Assembly: GCA_947501885.1 (NCBI GenBank)
Contig: CANMXN010000001.1
Coordinates: forward strand, 372,001 to 436,000
Length of the DNA stretch: 64,000 bases
Reading direction: 5' to 3'
From: an uncultured Sphingorhabdus sp.
GTDB lineage: Bacteria; Pseudomonadota; Alphaproteobacteria; Sphingomonadales; Sphingomonadaceae
Each line of letters starts with the position of its first letter. Within the stretch, counting starts at the first letter, position 1. This document shows, piece by piece, positions 27,834 through 36,471 of this stretch. The notes below the pieces were generated by a model, which saw only the letters and a program-made list of their open reading frames with translations, ran no database searches and was not told where the DNA came from. A program made the translations under genes and the position numbers.

Positions 27834-28304
27834 ATGGCTGGGAAATTAGCTAAAGCGAAACAAAAGACATCTGAAATTTCGGAAGGCGCTCGTAAAAAAG
27901 CCCGTACTGCAATTAATGCCAGTAAATCTGCGGCTAGTAAAACAGTAGAAACATCAAAGCGCGTTGCAGGTGATGCGAAGCATAAAACGGCAGAAACTGT
28001 TGATAGCAATCCGCTCGCTATGGTCGCAGGCGGTATAGCTCTCGGTGCTATTGTAGCATCCCTATTGCCCAAGACAGAAGGTGAGAAGAAAATTTTGGGT
28101 GGTGCTGGCCGCAAAATTAACGAAACAGCAAAGACTGCTGCCAAAGCAGCCAAAACAGCGGGCGCTGCTCATATGGCAGATGTTGGTTTGAACAGTGAAA
28201 ACTTACGTGAACAGGCCAGAGACATATTTCAAAAAGGATATGAAACCGCCAAAACGGCAACTAAAGCCGCCAAAGAAGCCATCAAACCTCCGCAAGATGA
28301 TTGA
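27834..28304 (+). CDS. Ala/Lys-rich protein with central hydrophobic segment, unknown function
   Basis: A 156-residue protein: a basic, Ala/Lys/Thr-rich helix (residues 1-55), one hydrophobic glycine-rich segment (PLAMVAGGIALGAIVASLLP, about 60-80), then another Ala/Lys-rich amphipathic region. The hydrophobic segment resembles the DUF883-type anchor of the first gene of the cluster, so it may be a divergent relative. Last of the four-gene set; a 88-bp gap follows. It has a GGAAATAAT ribosome-binding context. No function assigned. Confidence 0.65.
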   Translation: MAGKLAKAKQKTSEISEGARKKARTAINASKSAASKTVETSKRVAGDAKHKTAETVDSNPLAMVAGGIALGAIVASLLPKTEGEKKILGGAGRKINETAKTAAKAAKTAGAAHMADVGLNSENLREQARDIFQKGYETAKTATKAAKEAIKPPQDD

Positions 28305-28392
28305 TTGAGAAATTTTTAAATATTTTCCATAGGGGCTAGAATTCAAACTTTAGTGTAACTAAAGGGTTTGTAACACATAAAGGGAGTTTTCC

Positions 28393-28629
28393 ATGAGCAA
28401 AGCAAAATTACATCTTGTAATCGGTGGCCGCGTACAAAATCCGCAATCTTTAGACTTTTGCGATTTGGAAGATATGGACTTTGTCGGTGTCTATCCCAAT
28501 TATGACGAAGCAGAAGAAGCTTGGCGCAGTGCAGCCCAAAGAACAGTAGATGATGCCGAAATGAAATATGTCGTCGTTCATCTGCATAAATTGTTAGAGC
28601 CTGATACAGATTTATCACAGCCTCAATAA
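28393..28629 (+). CDS. DUF4170-family protein
   Basis: A 78-residue soluble protein with the DUF4170 pattern: HLVIGGRV at the start, VGVYPNYDEAEEAWRSAAQRTVDDAEMKYVVVHLHKLL. The family is small, conserved in alphaproteobacteria and of unknown function. The ATG has AAAGGGAG upstream. Convergent with the rhomboid gene (16-bp gap). Confidence 0.85.
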   Translation: MSKAKLHLVIGGRVQNPQSLDFCDLEDMDFVGVYPNYDEAEEAWRSAAQRTVDDAEMKYVVVHLHKLLEPDTDLSQPQ

Positions 28630-28645
28630 ACTCTATTAAATATGG

Positions 28646-29278
28646 TCATGAATCTTTATATTTATAATTCAACAAAGGCTTCGCAAGTAATAAACCAGCA
28701 ATAAAACCACCAATATGCGCATATATTGCTATGTTATAGCCAGTTGATGGCCCAACAAAACCCAGCAGCAGATTTAATAATATCCATCCCAATAATAATT
28801 GTATGGGCCGATAAATATGCGCAGGAATGCCCTTCCATGACTGTGGCCTATTTTTTGGGAAATATATCAAATATACTGCAATAATAGCCGATATCCCTCC
28901 ACTAGCTCCTACTATTGGTGTACTGCTATTGGGTGATATAATCGTTTCTGCTATAGCAGCTGCATATATGCCCACCAAATAGACAAATAGCATATAGTTC
29001 GATAAGACCCCTTCAACAAACCGCCCCATAAGTAGCAGCATCAACATATTAAATAACAGATGCATAAAGCCACTATGAATAAAGCTCGCAGTTATTGGCG
29101 TTAAAAAACTAGGTATCCAAAGCTCGTCGCTTATAATTTCAATATCCGTCATTCGGACTGGGAAAAAGCCGCCTTGCAATACAGCAATTTCCCAAAACCC
29201 TGGAATCGCCAATATCATGGCTACTACAATATTCGTAATAACTAGAAAATTGGTGATTTTCCCTTTGGGAATTTGCAT
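28646..29278 (-). CDS. rhomboid-family intramembrane serine protease
   Basis: A 210-residue protein with six transmembrane helices. Rhomboid signatures: the FIHSGFMHLLFNMLMLLLMG segment (HxxxN region), the nucleophile Ser in GASGGISAI, and the catalytic His in AHIGGFIAGLLLA. Together they make a complete Ser-His dyad, so it should be active on membrane-protein substrates. It starts 12 nt after greA's stop, so it is co-transcribed with greA. Substrate unknown. Confidence 0.93.
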   Translation of the reverse strand: MQIPKGKITNFLVITNIVVAMILAIPGFWEIAVLQGGFFPVRMTDIEIISDELWIPSFLTPITASFIHSGFMHLLFNMLMLLLMGRFVEGVLSNYMLFVYLVGIYAAAIAETIISPNSSTPIVGASGGISAIIAVYLIYFPKNRPQSWKGIPAHIYRPIQLLLGWILLNLLLGFVGPSTGYNIAIYAHIGGFIAGLLLAKPLLNYKYKDS

Positions 29279-29290
29279 ATCAAATATCGC

Positions 29291-29767
29291 TCAAATAAAT
29301 TCGATTTTATCAACCAAGAAATATTTGTCACCTGCGGGAACAGTAAATTCAATCTCATCGTCCAAATTACGTCCGATAAGTGCGCGCCCTAGAGGGCTTT
29401 GGTAATTAATTTTACCCGCCTTCACATCTGCCTCAGCTTCACCAACCACCTGATATTTAATTGGTTTATCGTCTTCATCTAATAAGGTTACCGTTGCACC
29501 AAATACAATTTTATTGCCTGATAAGGTTTTAGGGTCAATCACTTGGGCGCGGCTAATTTTATCTTCAATATCACCAATCATGGCTTCAACTTGGCCCTGA
29601 CGTTCTTTCGCTGCGTGATATTCAGCATTTTCAGAAAGATCCCCATGCGCACGTGCTTCTTCAATCGCATCTACAATGATAGGACGTTCTGCTTTGAGTT
29701 TTTGCAACTCAAGAGTTAGTTTTTCGAGACCCTCTGCCAACATTGGCATTTTTTCAATGCTCGCCAT
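29291..29767 (-). CDS. greA: transcription elongation factor GreA
   Basis: A 158-residue GreA: the N-terminal coiled coil ([20 protein letters not shown], then [21 protein letters not shown] with the acidic tip Asp/Glu) that enters the RNA polymerase secondary channel to stimulate transcript cleavage, and the C-terminal FKBP-like domain ([18 protein letters not shown]). The normal family length. It follows carB by 84 bp and precedes the rhomboid gene. Confidence 0.98.
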   Translation of the reverse strand: MASIEKMPMLAEGLEKLTLELQKLKAERPIIVDAIEEARAHGDLSENAEYHAAKERQGQVEAMIGDIEDKISRAQVIDPKTLSGNKIVFGATVTLLDEDDKPIKYQVVGEAEADVKAGKINYQSPLGRALIGRNLDDEIEFTVPAGDKYFLVDKIEFI

Positions 29768-29851
29768 GAGCTAATTCCTTATTACAAAAGTCAAAAATTT
29801 CACCACCGCTCAAACACATTGATCGGCCGCAGGATGAAAATGTATGAAGAT

Positions 29852-32800
29852 TTATTCTGCTACCCTATAATAGTCTTGCAAGCTGCGAACTTCAAGTACC
29901 TCATTTTTTAGAGCCTCAATTGCCTGAATCACCGCGACACTTGCCGTTGCTGTCGTATAATATGGTTTCCTAGCATTCAGCGCAGAAGCGCGTATTGGTT
30001 GCGAATCTTTTAACGACTGCCATCCCTCAGTGGTGTTAAACACCAGATCAACTTGCCCATCCTTAATTTTGTCTACAATATGCGGGCGGCCTTGCGCCAC
30101 TTTGTTGACATGTTCTACCTCAAGACCATTATCTCGCATGAATTTTGCAGTTCCTTGCGTCGCAACGATTGTAAAACCTAGATCAATCGCCATTTTAATC
30201 CCGGGCAGAATAATCTGTTTGTCGCTATCTTTGACCGAAACAAATATAGTTCCTGACAGTGGTAATTTATGCCCTGCTCCCATTTGTGACTTGGCAAAAG
30301 CAGTAGCAAAGTCATTATCAATCCCCATAACTTCGCCCGTTGATTTCATTTCAGGTGAAAGTACAGGATCAATCCCAGGAAAACGTGCGAAGGGGAACAC
30401 CGCTTCTTTGACGGCAATATGATCGATAGAAAGATCAATTTTAGGCAGATCAACAAGTTTCTCACCTGCCATTACGCGAGATGCTATTTTGGCTATTGGC
30501 GTACCAATTGCTTTTGCTACAAATGGTACAGTGCGAGATGCGCGCGGATTAACCTCGATCAAGTAAACATCGCCGCCTTTGACCGCATATTGCACATTCA
30601 TGAGGCCGCGCACATTAAGCCCATTGGCCAGCGCAATAGTCTGTCGCTCAATTTCGGCAATAATATCATCGGAGAGGCTATGCGGCGGAATGGTGCAAGC
30701 ACTATCACCGCTATGCACACCTGCTTCTTCAATATGTTGCAAAACGCCAGCAACGACAACATCATCACCATCACAAATGGCATCAACATCCACTTCTACA
30801 GCATCGCGCAAATATTGATCGATTAAAACAGGGCTATCGCCTGAAACTTGCACGGCTGTTGCAATATAATCATCCAATTGTACGGGACCATCGACAATCT
30901 CCATTGCACGACCACCCAATACATAGGAAGGTCTGATAAGCACGGGATAACCAATATCATTAGCCACTTTAATTGCTTCTTCGCGGCTGCGCGCTATACC
31001 GTTATTCGGTTGTAATAGATCTAATTTATTGACCAAAGCTGCAAATCGCTCACGATCTTCAGCCAAATCAATAGCATCAGGTGAAGTTCCCAAAATAGGA
31101 ATGCCAGCTTCTTCTAGCCCTTGCGCTAATTTAAGCGGCGTTTGGCCACCAAATTGCACTATCACGCCCTTCAGCAACCCCTTTTGCTGTTCAACACGCA
31201 ATATTTCTAGCACATCTTCATTGGTGAGCGGTTCAAAATAAAGCCTATCCGACGTGTCATAATCCGTCGAAACCGTCTCTGGATTACAATTGACCATTAT
31301 GGTTTCATAACCTGCATCAGCAAGAGCAAAACAGGCATGGCAGCAGCAATAATCAAACTCTATGCCCTGCCCAATCCTATTGGGTCCACCGCCCAATATA
31401 ACGATCTTATTGCGTTCGCTTGGTTGCGCCTCGCATTCCGCATCGCCAAAGCTAGGCGCTTCATAAGTGGAATACATATAGGGTGTAATCGCTTCGAACT
31501 CAGCGGCGCATGTATCAATACGCTTATATACAGGCAGCACGCCATGTCTGTGGCGAAGCGCACGCACTTCTTCTTCTGAAGTGGCACCAGCCATCGCCGA
31601 CAATGCTTCTTTAATAAGGCCACCGCCAACAGCAATATTACGCCCTACGCCGCCTGCAACATGCACAGAATCAATTGCTAGTTTAGCCAGGCGACTATCA
31701 GAAAAACCCATAGATTTAAGTTTTCGCAGACCTTGTGCATCAATGGGTAAGCCATCCTTTACAATTGCCATTTCGGCATCAATTATTTCGCGGATTTGAC
31801 GCAAAAACCATGGTTCATAATGGGTGATATTTTGTATATCTTCATTAGAAAAACCTTCACGCATAGCTTGTGCAATTGCTAATATACGATCGGGCGTAGC
31901 CTTAGAAAGTTCAGCGGTGATTTCATCACGCCCCGCACCTTCTATTGGCAAATAGCGATTGAACCCATCAAGCCCAGTTTCCAATCCACGTAATGCCTTT
32001 TGAAAAGACTCTTGAAAGTTTCGGCCAATTGCCATCACTTCACCAACAGACTTCATGGCAGTAGAAAGGTTTGATTCTGAACCTTTAAACTTCTCAAAGG
32101 CAAAGCGCGGTATTTTGGTGACTACATAATCAATCGTTGGCTCAAACGATGCTGGCGTTGCACCCGTAATGTCATTGGTAATTTCATCCAGCGTATAACC
32201 AACCGCAAGTTTTGCCGCAACTTTTGCGATTGGAAAGCCTGTTGCTTTTGATGCCAAGGCGGACGAACGCGATACGCGCGGGTTCATCTCTATCACCACC
32301 ATACGGCCATCCTTGGGATTCACACCAAATTGGACGTTCGATCCGCCCGTTTCTACGCCAATTTCGCGTAGCACCGCAAGGCTCGCATTACGCATGATTT
32401 GATATTCTTTATCGGTTAATGTGAGTGCAGGCGCAACGGTAATACTGTCACCCGTATGCACGCCCATAGGGTCGACATTTTCAATCGAGCAGATGATGAT
32501 GCAATTATCGGCACTATCGCGCACCACCTCCATCTCATATTCTTTCCAACCAATGAGCGATTCATCAATCAGCACTTCATTGGTCGGCGACGCCTCTAGC
32601 GATGTATTAACGAAATGGATAAATTCTTCGCGGTTATAAGCAACCCCGCCGCCCGTACCACCCATAGTAAAGCTAGGCCGCATAATCGCGGGCAAGCCAA
32701 TATCATCAAGGATTTCGAGTGCTTGCTCTAAGCTATGTGCGATTTCACTGCGCGGGCTTTCAAGGCCAATTTTGTCCATCGCCGCCTTAAATTTTTCACG

Positions 32801-33184
32801 ATCCTCGGCTTTGTCTATGGCCTCGGCATCGGCACCAATCATTTTGACACCATATTTTTGCAGCACACCCATTTTATTGAGCGTCAGCGCCGTGTTGAGC
32901 GCGGTTTGCCCGCCCATCGTCGGTAGCACAGCATCGGGGCGCTCTTTGGCAATGATTTTTTCGACCACTTCGGGCGTGATCGGCTCGACATAGGTCGCAT
33001 CCGCCATATCTGGATCGGTCATAATCGTCGCAGGATTGCTATTGACGAGGATGATGCGATATCCCTCCTCTTTCAAGGCTTTACAAGCCTGCGTCCCGCT
33101 ATAATCAAACTCACAAGCTTGACCGATAATGATCGGCCCTGCACCAATGATAAGGATGGATTTTATGTCAGTATTTTTGGGCAT
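29852..33184 (-). CDS. carB: carbamoyl-phosphate synthase large subunit
   Basis: A 1110-residue CarB, which makes carbamoyl phosphate from bicarbonate, ATP and glutamine-derived ammonia for arginine and pyrimidine synthesis. Two homologous ATP-grasp halves are visible ([21 protein letters not shown] at the start; [20 protein letters not shown] from about residue 595) plus the C-terminal MGS allosteric domain. The ATG at 33184 has GGAG 8 nt upstream, supplied by repeat-derived sequence. Its first seven codons are duplicated at 33809-33829, next to the upstream gene, showing where an insertion separated carB from its original context. Confidence 0.97.
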   Translation of the reverse strand: MPKNTDIKSILIIGAGPIIIGQACEFDYSGTQACKALKEEGYRIILVNSNPATIMTDPDMADATYVEPITPEVVEKIIAKERPDAVLPTMGGQTALNTALTLNKMGVLQKYGVKMIGADAEAIDKAEDREKFKAAMDKIGLESPRSEIAHSLEQALEILDDIGLPAIMRPSFTMGGTGGGVAYNREEFIHFVNTSLEASPTNEVLIDESLIGWKEYEMEVVRDSADNCIIICSIENVDPMGVHTGDSITVAPALTLTDKEYQIMRNASLAVLREIGVETGGSNVQFGVNPKDGRMVVIEMNPRVSRSSALASKATGFPIAKVAAKLAVGYTLDEITNDITGATPASFEPTIDYVVTKIPRFAFEKFKGSESNLSTAMKSVGEVMAIGRNFQESFQKALRGLETGLDGFNRYLPIEGAGRDEITAELSKATPDRILAIAQAMREGFSNEDIQNITHYEPWFLRQIREIIDAEMAIVKDGLPIDAQGLRKLKSMGFSDSRLAKLAIDSVHVAGGVGRNIAVGGGLIKEALSAMAGATSEEEVRALRHRHGVLPVYKRIDTCAAEFEAITPYMYSTYEAPSFGDAECEAQPSERNKIVILGGGPNRIGQGIEFDYCCCHACFALADAGYETIMVNCNPETVSTDYDTSDRLYFEPLTNEDVLEILRVEQQKGLLKGVIVQFGGQTPLKLAQGLEEAGIPILGTSPDAIDLAEDRERFAALVNKLDLLQPNNGIARSREEAIKVANDIGYPVLIRPSYVLGGRAMEIVDGPVQLDDYIATAVQVSGDSPVLIDQYLRDAVEVDVDAICDGDDVVVAGVLQHIEEAGVHSGDSACTIPPHSLSDDIIAEIERQTIALANGLNVRGLMNVQYAVKGGDVYLIEVNPRASRTVPFVAKAIGTPIAKIASRVMAGEKLVDLPKIDLSIDHIAVKEAVFPFARFPGIDPVLSPEMKSTGEVMGIDNDFATAFAKSQMGAGHKLPLSGTIFVSVKDSDKQIILPGIKMAIDLGFTIVATQGTAKFMRDNGLEVEHVNKVAQGRPHIVDKIKDGQVDLVFNTTEGWQSLKDSQPIRASALNARKPYYTTATASVAVIQAIEALKNEVLEVRSLQDYYRVAE

Positions 33185-33185
33185 T
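33165..33185 (-). repeat. carB 5'-end segment, copy at the functional start
   Basis: Covers the start codon and first codons of carB (M P K N T D I). It matches 33809-33829 at 20 of 21 positions; the two copies bracket the DUF559/repeat insertion. Confidence 0.8.
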
Positions 33186-33196
33186 TGTTAACTCCG

Positions 33197-33233
33197 AAGC
33201 CCTCTGTTAAGAGAGTTGAGTGGGGATGAGAGA
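33197..33233 (+). repeat. degenerate REP-like palindromic element, left of the DUF559 gene
   Basis: Read on the minus strand it has the order CTCATCCCCA, CTCAACTCTC, TTAA, CAGAGGG, a decayed version of the two elements right of the DUF559 gene (33643-33713, 33751-33788). It runs directly into the DUF559 start codon and also supplies sequence just upstream of carB. Confidence 0.5.
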
Positions 33234-33580
33234 TGGATAAAAGGCTTACCAGCACCGGGCGCGTTTTGCGCAAAAATATGACCGAAGCTGAAAAAGTCTT
33301 GTGGAAACATTTGCGAGCGCGGCAATTGGAAGATAGCAAATTTGTTCGGCAATTTCTTATTGGTAATGCGGTTGCTGATTTTGCCTGTCGCAGCACGAAA
33401 TTGGTGATTGAATTGGATGGCGGTCAACATGCTGATAATACGGCGGATATGCAACGAACCGCAATAATTAACGCACACGGTTATCATGTCATTCGCTTTT
33501 GGAATAATGATGTTCTGGACAATATCGAAGGCGTGATTGAAACGATTCGAGCAGAATTGCGCAATATTAGAGACGAATAA
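33233..33580 (+). CDS. DUF559 endonuclease-domain protein (Vsr-like fold)
   Basis: A 115-residue protein with the DUF559 signature: RVLRKNMTEAEKVLWKHLRA, then FVRQFLIGNAVADFACRSTKLVIELDGGQH (Asp, Glu and Gln-His catalytic-type residues of the PD-(D/E)XK/Vsr fold) and GYHVIRFWNNDVL. It is thought to be a single-domain nuclease; its biological role is unknown. It is transcribed against the carA-carB unit and set among REP-like palindromes. A copy of the carB 5' end beyond these marks the whole block as an insertion. Confidence 0.88.
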   Translation: MDKRLTSTGRVLRKNMTEAEKVLWKHLRARQLEDSKFVRQFLIGNAVADFACRSTKLVIELDGGQHADNTADMQRTAIINAHGYHVIRFWNNDVLDNIEGVIETIRAELRNIRDE

Positions 33581-33642
33581 TGCCAAAAGCCTTCTGGATT
33601 GAGTGAGAAGGTTTGATAAAAGGAGTATAATTACCTCTTCAA

Positions 33643-33713
33643 CCTTCTCCCTTGAGGGAGAAGGATATATAATCTTGCCAGCTTGCTGGCTAGATGAAGT
33701 TGGATGAGGGTGA
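33643..33713 (-). repeat. REP-like element with two hairpins
   Basis: Two perfect stems: CCTTCTCCC/GGGAGAAGG with loop TTGA (33643-33664) and GCCAGC/GCTGGC with loop TT (33677-33690), ending in GGATGAGGGTGA. On the minus strand the order is CCCTCATCC, an inner palindrome and a CCTTCTCCC stem, a pattern I know from intergenic repeats of alphaproteobacteria. Confidence 0.75.
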
Positions 33714-33750
33714 ACAACCACCAATTTATTATTATCAATAATCAAAGTGC

Positions 33751-33788
33751 CCCCTCACCCCAACCCTCTCCCCCATAGGGAGAGGGGG
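33751..33788 (+). repeat. REP-like element, second orientation
   Basis: CCCCTCACCCCAA followed by a perfect 9-bp stem CCCTCTCCC/GGGAGAGGG with a 5-nt loop (33764-33786). Same family as 33643-33713 but inverted relative to it. It lies in the path of carA-carB transcription and could form a strong RNA hairpin. Confidence 0.75.
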
Positions 33789-33808
33789 TTGCAATATTTA
33801 CCAAATCT

Positions 33809-33829
33809 ATGTCATTATTTTTGGGCATT
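33809..33829 (-). repeat. displaced copy of the carB 5' end
   Basis: On the minus strand it reads ATG CCC AAA AAT AAT GAC AT, matching the carB start (one difference). It lies 6 bp beyond the stop codon of the unknown gene at 33833, where carB would begin had the DUF559 block not been inserted. Confidence 0.8.
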
Positions 33830-33832
33830 GTT

Positions 33833-34651
33833 TTATAAAATCTTCACTAATTCAGCAATTAAAGCAGCAGCTAATGCTCCCACTGTCTCTTTTTCATATC
33901 TTAAAACCAAAACTTGAAGTGCATCTATAAGTGATAGGAATAGAAGTTGAGATTTAAATATTCCTGCTCGAATAAATTCTAAACCAGCTTTCAACTGTCC
34001 TAATATTTGTGATCGCAAATCATTATCACCATCAATCGAATTCTCTTGTTCAACTTTTTCGATAATTTCGTTTGTTGCTTCTTCAAATTCAATTTGTTGA
34101 TTATGATTAATTGTAACAATTCTATCTGATGCAGGGACTATTTCGTTTATTATGTGATTTTCTAATTCTGTTGAGAATATATCTTCTCCAAAATCTATTT
34201 TTGCTTTCATTCCCTGAATAGCACGTTCAAGCCACTTATTACCAAGTTCAATGTAGTCTGCTAAAACATCAACTTCACTAACTATCCAGAACTCCTTAAA
34301 GTCTTTGCTAAGTACTGAAGGCTCTAAAATGATAGTATCATCTTTTGCAATTTCTTCTTCTTGGTTCCTAAATTTTCTAATAAAATCATCATAATCATTC
34401 GGTGAGACTTTTATATAAGTTCCAGTATAATCGTCATCTGTAACCTTAAGAACACCTAAATTTGATAGACGTTCAAGCACCTCGGCTATAATAGTATCAG
34501 GGACTATAAAACCACATATTTTATTAACATGCTTATGGAATTCATCAGGGTCGCCAGCAAAGTCAGATTGTAACGCCCACGCATCATCATAAGAACCTCT
34601 ATCTTTTATTAGTGCTAGAGCTATGTAGTCACTGGGTCTTCTAATCCCCAT
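33833..34651 (-). CDS. unknown protein encoded between carA and carB
   Basis: A 272-residue protein I do not recognise. Residues about 1-80 look like a winged-helix-type domain (SDYIALALIKDRGSYDDAWA, then VLERLSNLGVLKVTDDDY). The middle is acidic and helical, and the last 50 residues are moderately hydrophobic (a possible membrane-associated helix, LLFLSLIDALQVLVLRY). The ATG shares one base with the carA stop (TGATG), so it is translationally coupled to carA. Base usage looks more AT-rich than carA and carB. It is not part of usual carAB operons, so it is probably acquired. Any defence or regulatory role would be speculation. Confidence 0.65.
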   Translation of the reverse strand: MGIRRPSDYIALALIKDRGSYDDAWALQSDFAGDPDEFHKHVNKICGFIVPDTIIAEVLERLSNLGVLKVTDDDYTGTYIKVSPNDYDDFIRKFRNQEEEIAKDDTIILEPSVLSKDFKEFWIVSEVDVLADYIELGNKWLERAIQGMKAKIDFGEDIFSTELENHIINEIVPASDRIVTINHNQQIEFEEATNEIIEKVEQENSIDGDNDLRSQILGQLKAGLEFIRAGIFKSQLLFLSLIDALQVLVLRYEKETVGALAAALIAELVKIL

Positions 34652-35841
34652 CACAAACCTCCAACAAATTTCTCGAACAGATAAAAGCTATCTTGTGGGC
34701 CGGGGGATGCTTCGGGGTGATATTGCACGCCAAAAGCCTTTTTGCCGATAATCTCGATGCCGCAATTGCTGCCATCAAACAGGCTCTTATGCGTTTCGCG
34801 TACGCTATCGGGCAATGTATTGCCATCAACCGCAAAACCGTGATTCATGCTGGTAATCTCGACAAGGCCTTCGCTATCGTCCCAGCCTGTTCCAACGCGC
34901 TGCACAGGGTGGTTCGCGCCGCGATGCCCTTGGTGCATTTTCACCGTCTTTGCACCCGCAGCGAGTGCGAGCATTTGATGCCCCAAACAGATACCAAATA
35001 TAGGCACATCTTTTTCAAGCAGCGCTTGGATAACGGGTACAGCATATTCACCCGTAGCCGCTGGATCCCCCGGACCATTGGATAGAAATACGCCATCGGG
35101 TTTTAATGCCATAATATCAGCGGCGCTCGTTTTGGCATTAACTACAGTGACCTTTGCACCAGCCTTAACAAGGTTTCTAAATATATTGCGTTTTGCACCA
35201 AAATCCATCGCCACAACATGCGGGCGTTTTTCATTGCCATCGAGCGGTGCATAACCATGACCAAGCTGCCAAGTACCACTATCCCATATGCGTGTTTGAT
35301 CACCCGTCACATCAGCGGCAAGGTCCAATCCTTCTAGTCCGCTCCAGTTCTTCGCCTTCGCAATCAGTTCATCCATATCAAAATGACCACCAGGATCATG
35401 CGCAATCACTGCATTGGGCGCGCCTGAAATCCTGATAAGCCTTGTAAGCGCGCGCGTATCAACGCCCGATATACCAATACGCCCTGTTTGCTCCATCCAT
35501 TCACTAAAATGCTCTGTGCTACGAAAATTAGCAGGTTCGCTAATAGCATCGCGCACAATACATCCTAAAGCTTGCGGACTATCAGCCTCACTATCTTCGT
35601 CATTCGCGCCAACATTGCCAATATGCGGGAAAGTAAAGGTAATGATCTGCCTTGCATAGCTAGGGTCAGTCATAGTTTCCTGATAACCCGTAATCGCTGT
35701 GTTAAAGCATAATTCGCCAACCGCGCTGCCAGTTGCGCCAAATCCGTGCCCCCATATCGCTTGAGCGCTGCCATCTTGATGAACCAATAATAATATCCCT
35801 GTTGCACCAGATGGAGCGGGCGGGATATTTATATCAGTCAT
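34651..35841 (-). CDS. carA: carbamoyl-phosphate synthase small (glutaminase) subunit
   Basis: A 396-residue CarA. The N-terminal CPSase small domain (TGYQETMTDPSYARQIITFT) is followed by a class I glutamine amidotransferase domain with nucleophile Cys in FGICLGHQML and catalytic His-Glu in VQYHPEASPGP. It feeds ammonia to CarB. I chose the ATG at 35841, which has AAGGAAG 7 nt upstream; 29 further in-frame residues up to 35928 lack family character. It is divergent from the YqeY-like gene. Confidence 0.97.
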   Translation of the reverse strand: MTDINIPPAPSGATGILLLVHQDGSAQAIWGHGFGATGSAVGELCFNTAITGYQETMTDPSYARQIITFTFPHIGNVGANDEDSEADSPQALGCIVRDAISEPANFRSTEHFSEWMEQTGRIGISGVDTRALTRLIRISGAPNAVIAHDPGGHFDMDELIAKAKNWSGLEGLDLAADVTGDQTRIWDSGTWQLGHGYAPLDGNEKRPHVVAMDFGAKRNIFRNLVKAGAKVTVVNAKTSAADIMALKPDGVFLSNGPGDPAATGEYAVPVIQALLEKDVPIFGICLGHQMLALAAGAKTVKMHQGHRGANHPVQRVGTGWDDSEGLVEITSMNHGFAVDGNTLPDSVRETHKSLFDGSNCGIEIIGKKAFGVQYHPEASPGPQDSFYLFEKFVGGL

Positions 35842-35990
35842 GAAAGCTTCCTTAAAATTGGCTTCATGGCGCTGTAAAATTACATGCCAAAGTTTCGGCT
35901 CTCTAAGGCGATAAAAGTTTAGGTTCAATCTATGAAAAATATTATCTTCCCGCTATGTTGGTACCTTATTCCTAAAAAGAGTGCATCATT

Positions 35991-36443
35991 ATGATTCGTG
36001 AACGTGTGAAAGCGGCGCAAATAGCCGCTATGAAGTCCAAAGACAAAGATCGCACAGCGGCGACTCGGTCTATCCTCGCAAAGTTTAAAGACAAAGATAT
36101 TGAGCTTCGCGGGAAAGATAGTGATCTTGGCGATGATATTATCGTCACCGACGTGCTGCAAAAGATGGCAAAACAGCGCCGCGAATCAATTGCTATGTAT
36201 AGCGAAGGCGGCCGCACCGAATTGGCGGAAAATGAAAAGTTTGAGCTTAGCGTTATTGAAGAATTTCTGCCTGCTCAACTTAGTGATGATGAAGTGAGAG
36301 CCATAATCGAATCACTTAAAGCAGAAACAGGCGCGCAAGATATGAAAGATATGGGTAAGCTTATGGGGGCGCTCAAAGCAAAACATGGCAGCGAAATTGA
36401 CATGGGCAAAGCTGGCACACTTGTGAAAGCAGCTTTGAATTGA
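35991..36443 (+). CDS. GatB/YqeY-domain protein
   Basis: A 150-residue YqeY-type protein: IRERVKAAQIAAMKSKDKDRTAATRSILAKFKD, a central DVLQKMAKQRRESIAMYSEGGR segment and FLPAQLSDDEVRAII. It is a free-standing relative of the C-terminal tRNA-binding domain of GatB. The precise function is unknown. It precedes dnaG by 28 nt and is the first gene of the YqeY-dnaG-rpoD unit, the usual order in sphingomonads. Confidence 0.92.
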   Translation: MIRERVKAAQIAAMKSKDKDRTAATRSILAKFKDKDIELRGKDSDLGDDIIVTDVLQKMAKQRRESIAMYSEGGRTELAENEKFELSVIEEFLPAQLSDDEVRAIIESLKAETGAQDMKDMGKLMGALKAKHGSEIDMGKAGTLVKAALN

Positions 36444-36471
36444 TAGGCTTTGCGGCGACTAGAGGAAGACT

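Noticed and set aside
33751-33788. Simple rho-independent terminator for the unknown gene at 33833
   Set aside because: The stem is strong but no T-run follows on either strand, and the sequence belongs to a repeat family with another copy at 33643-33713.
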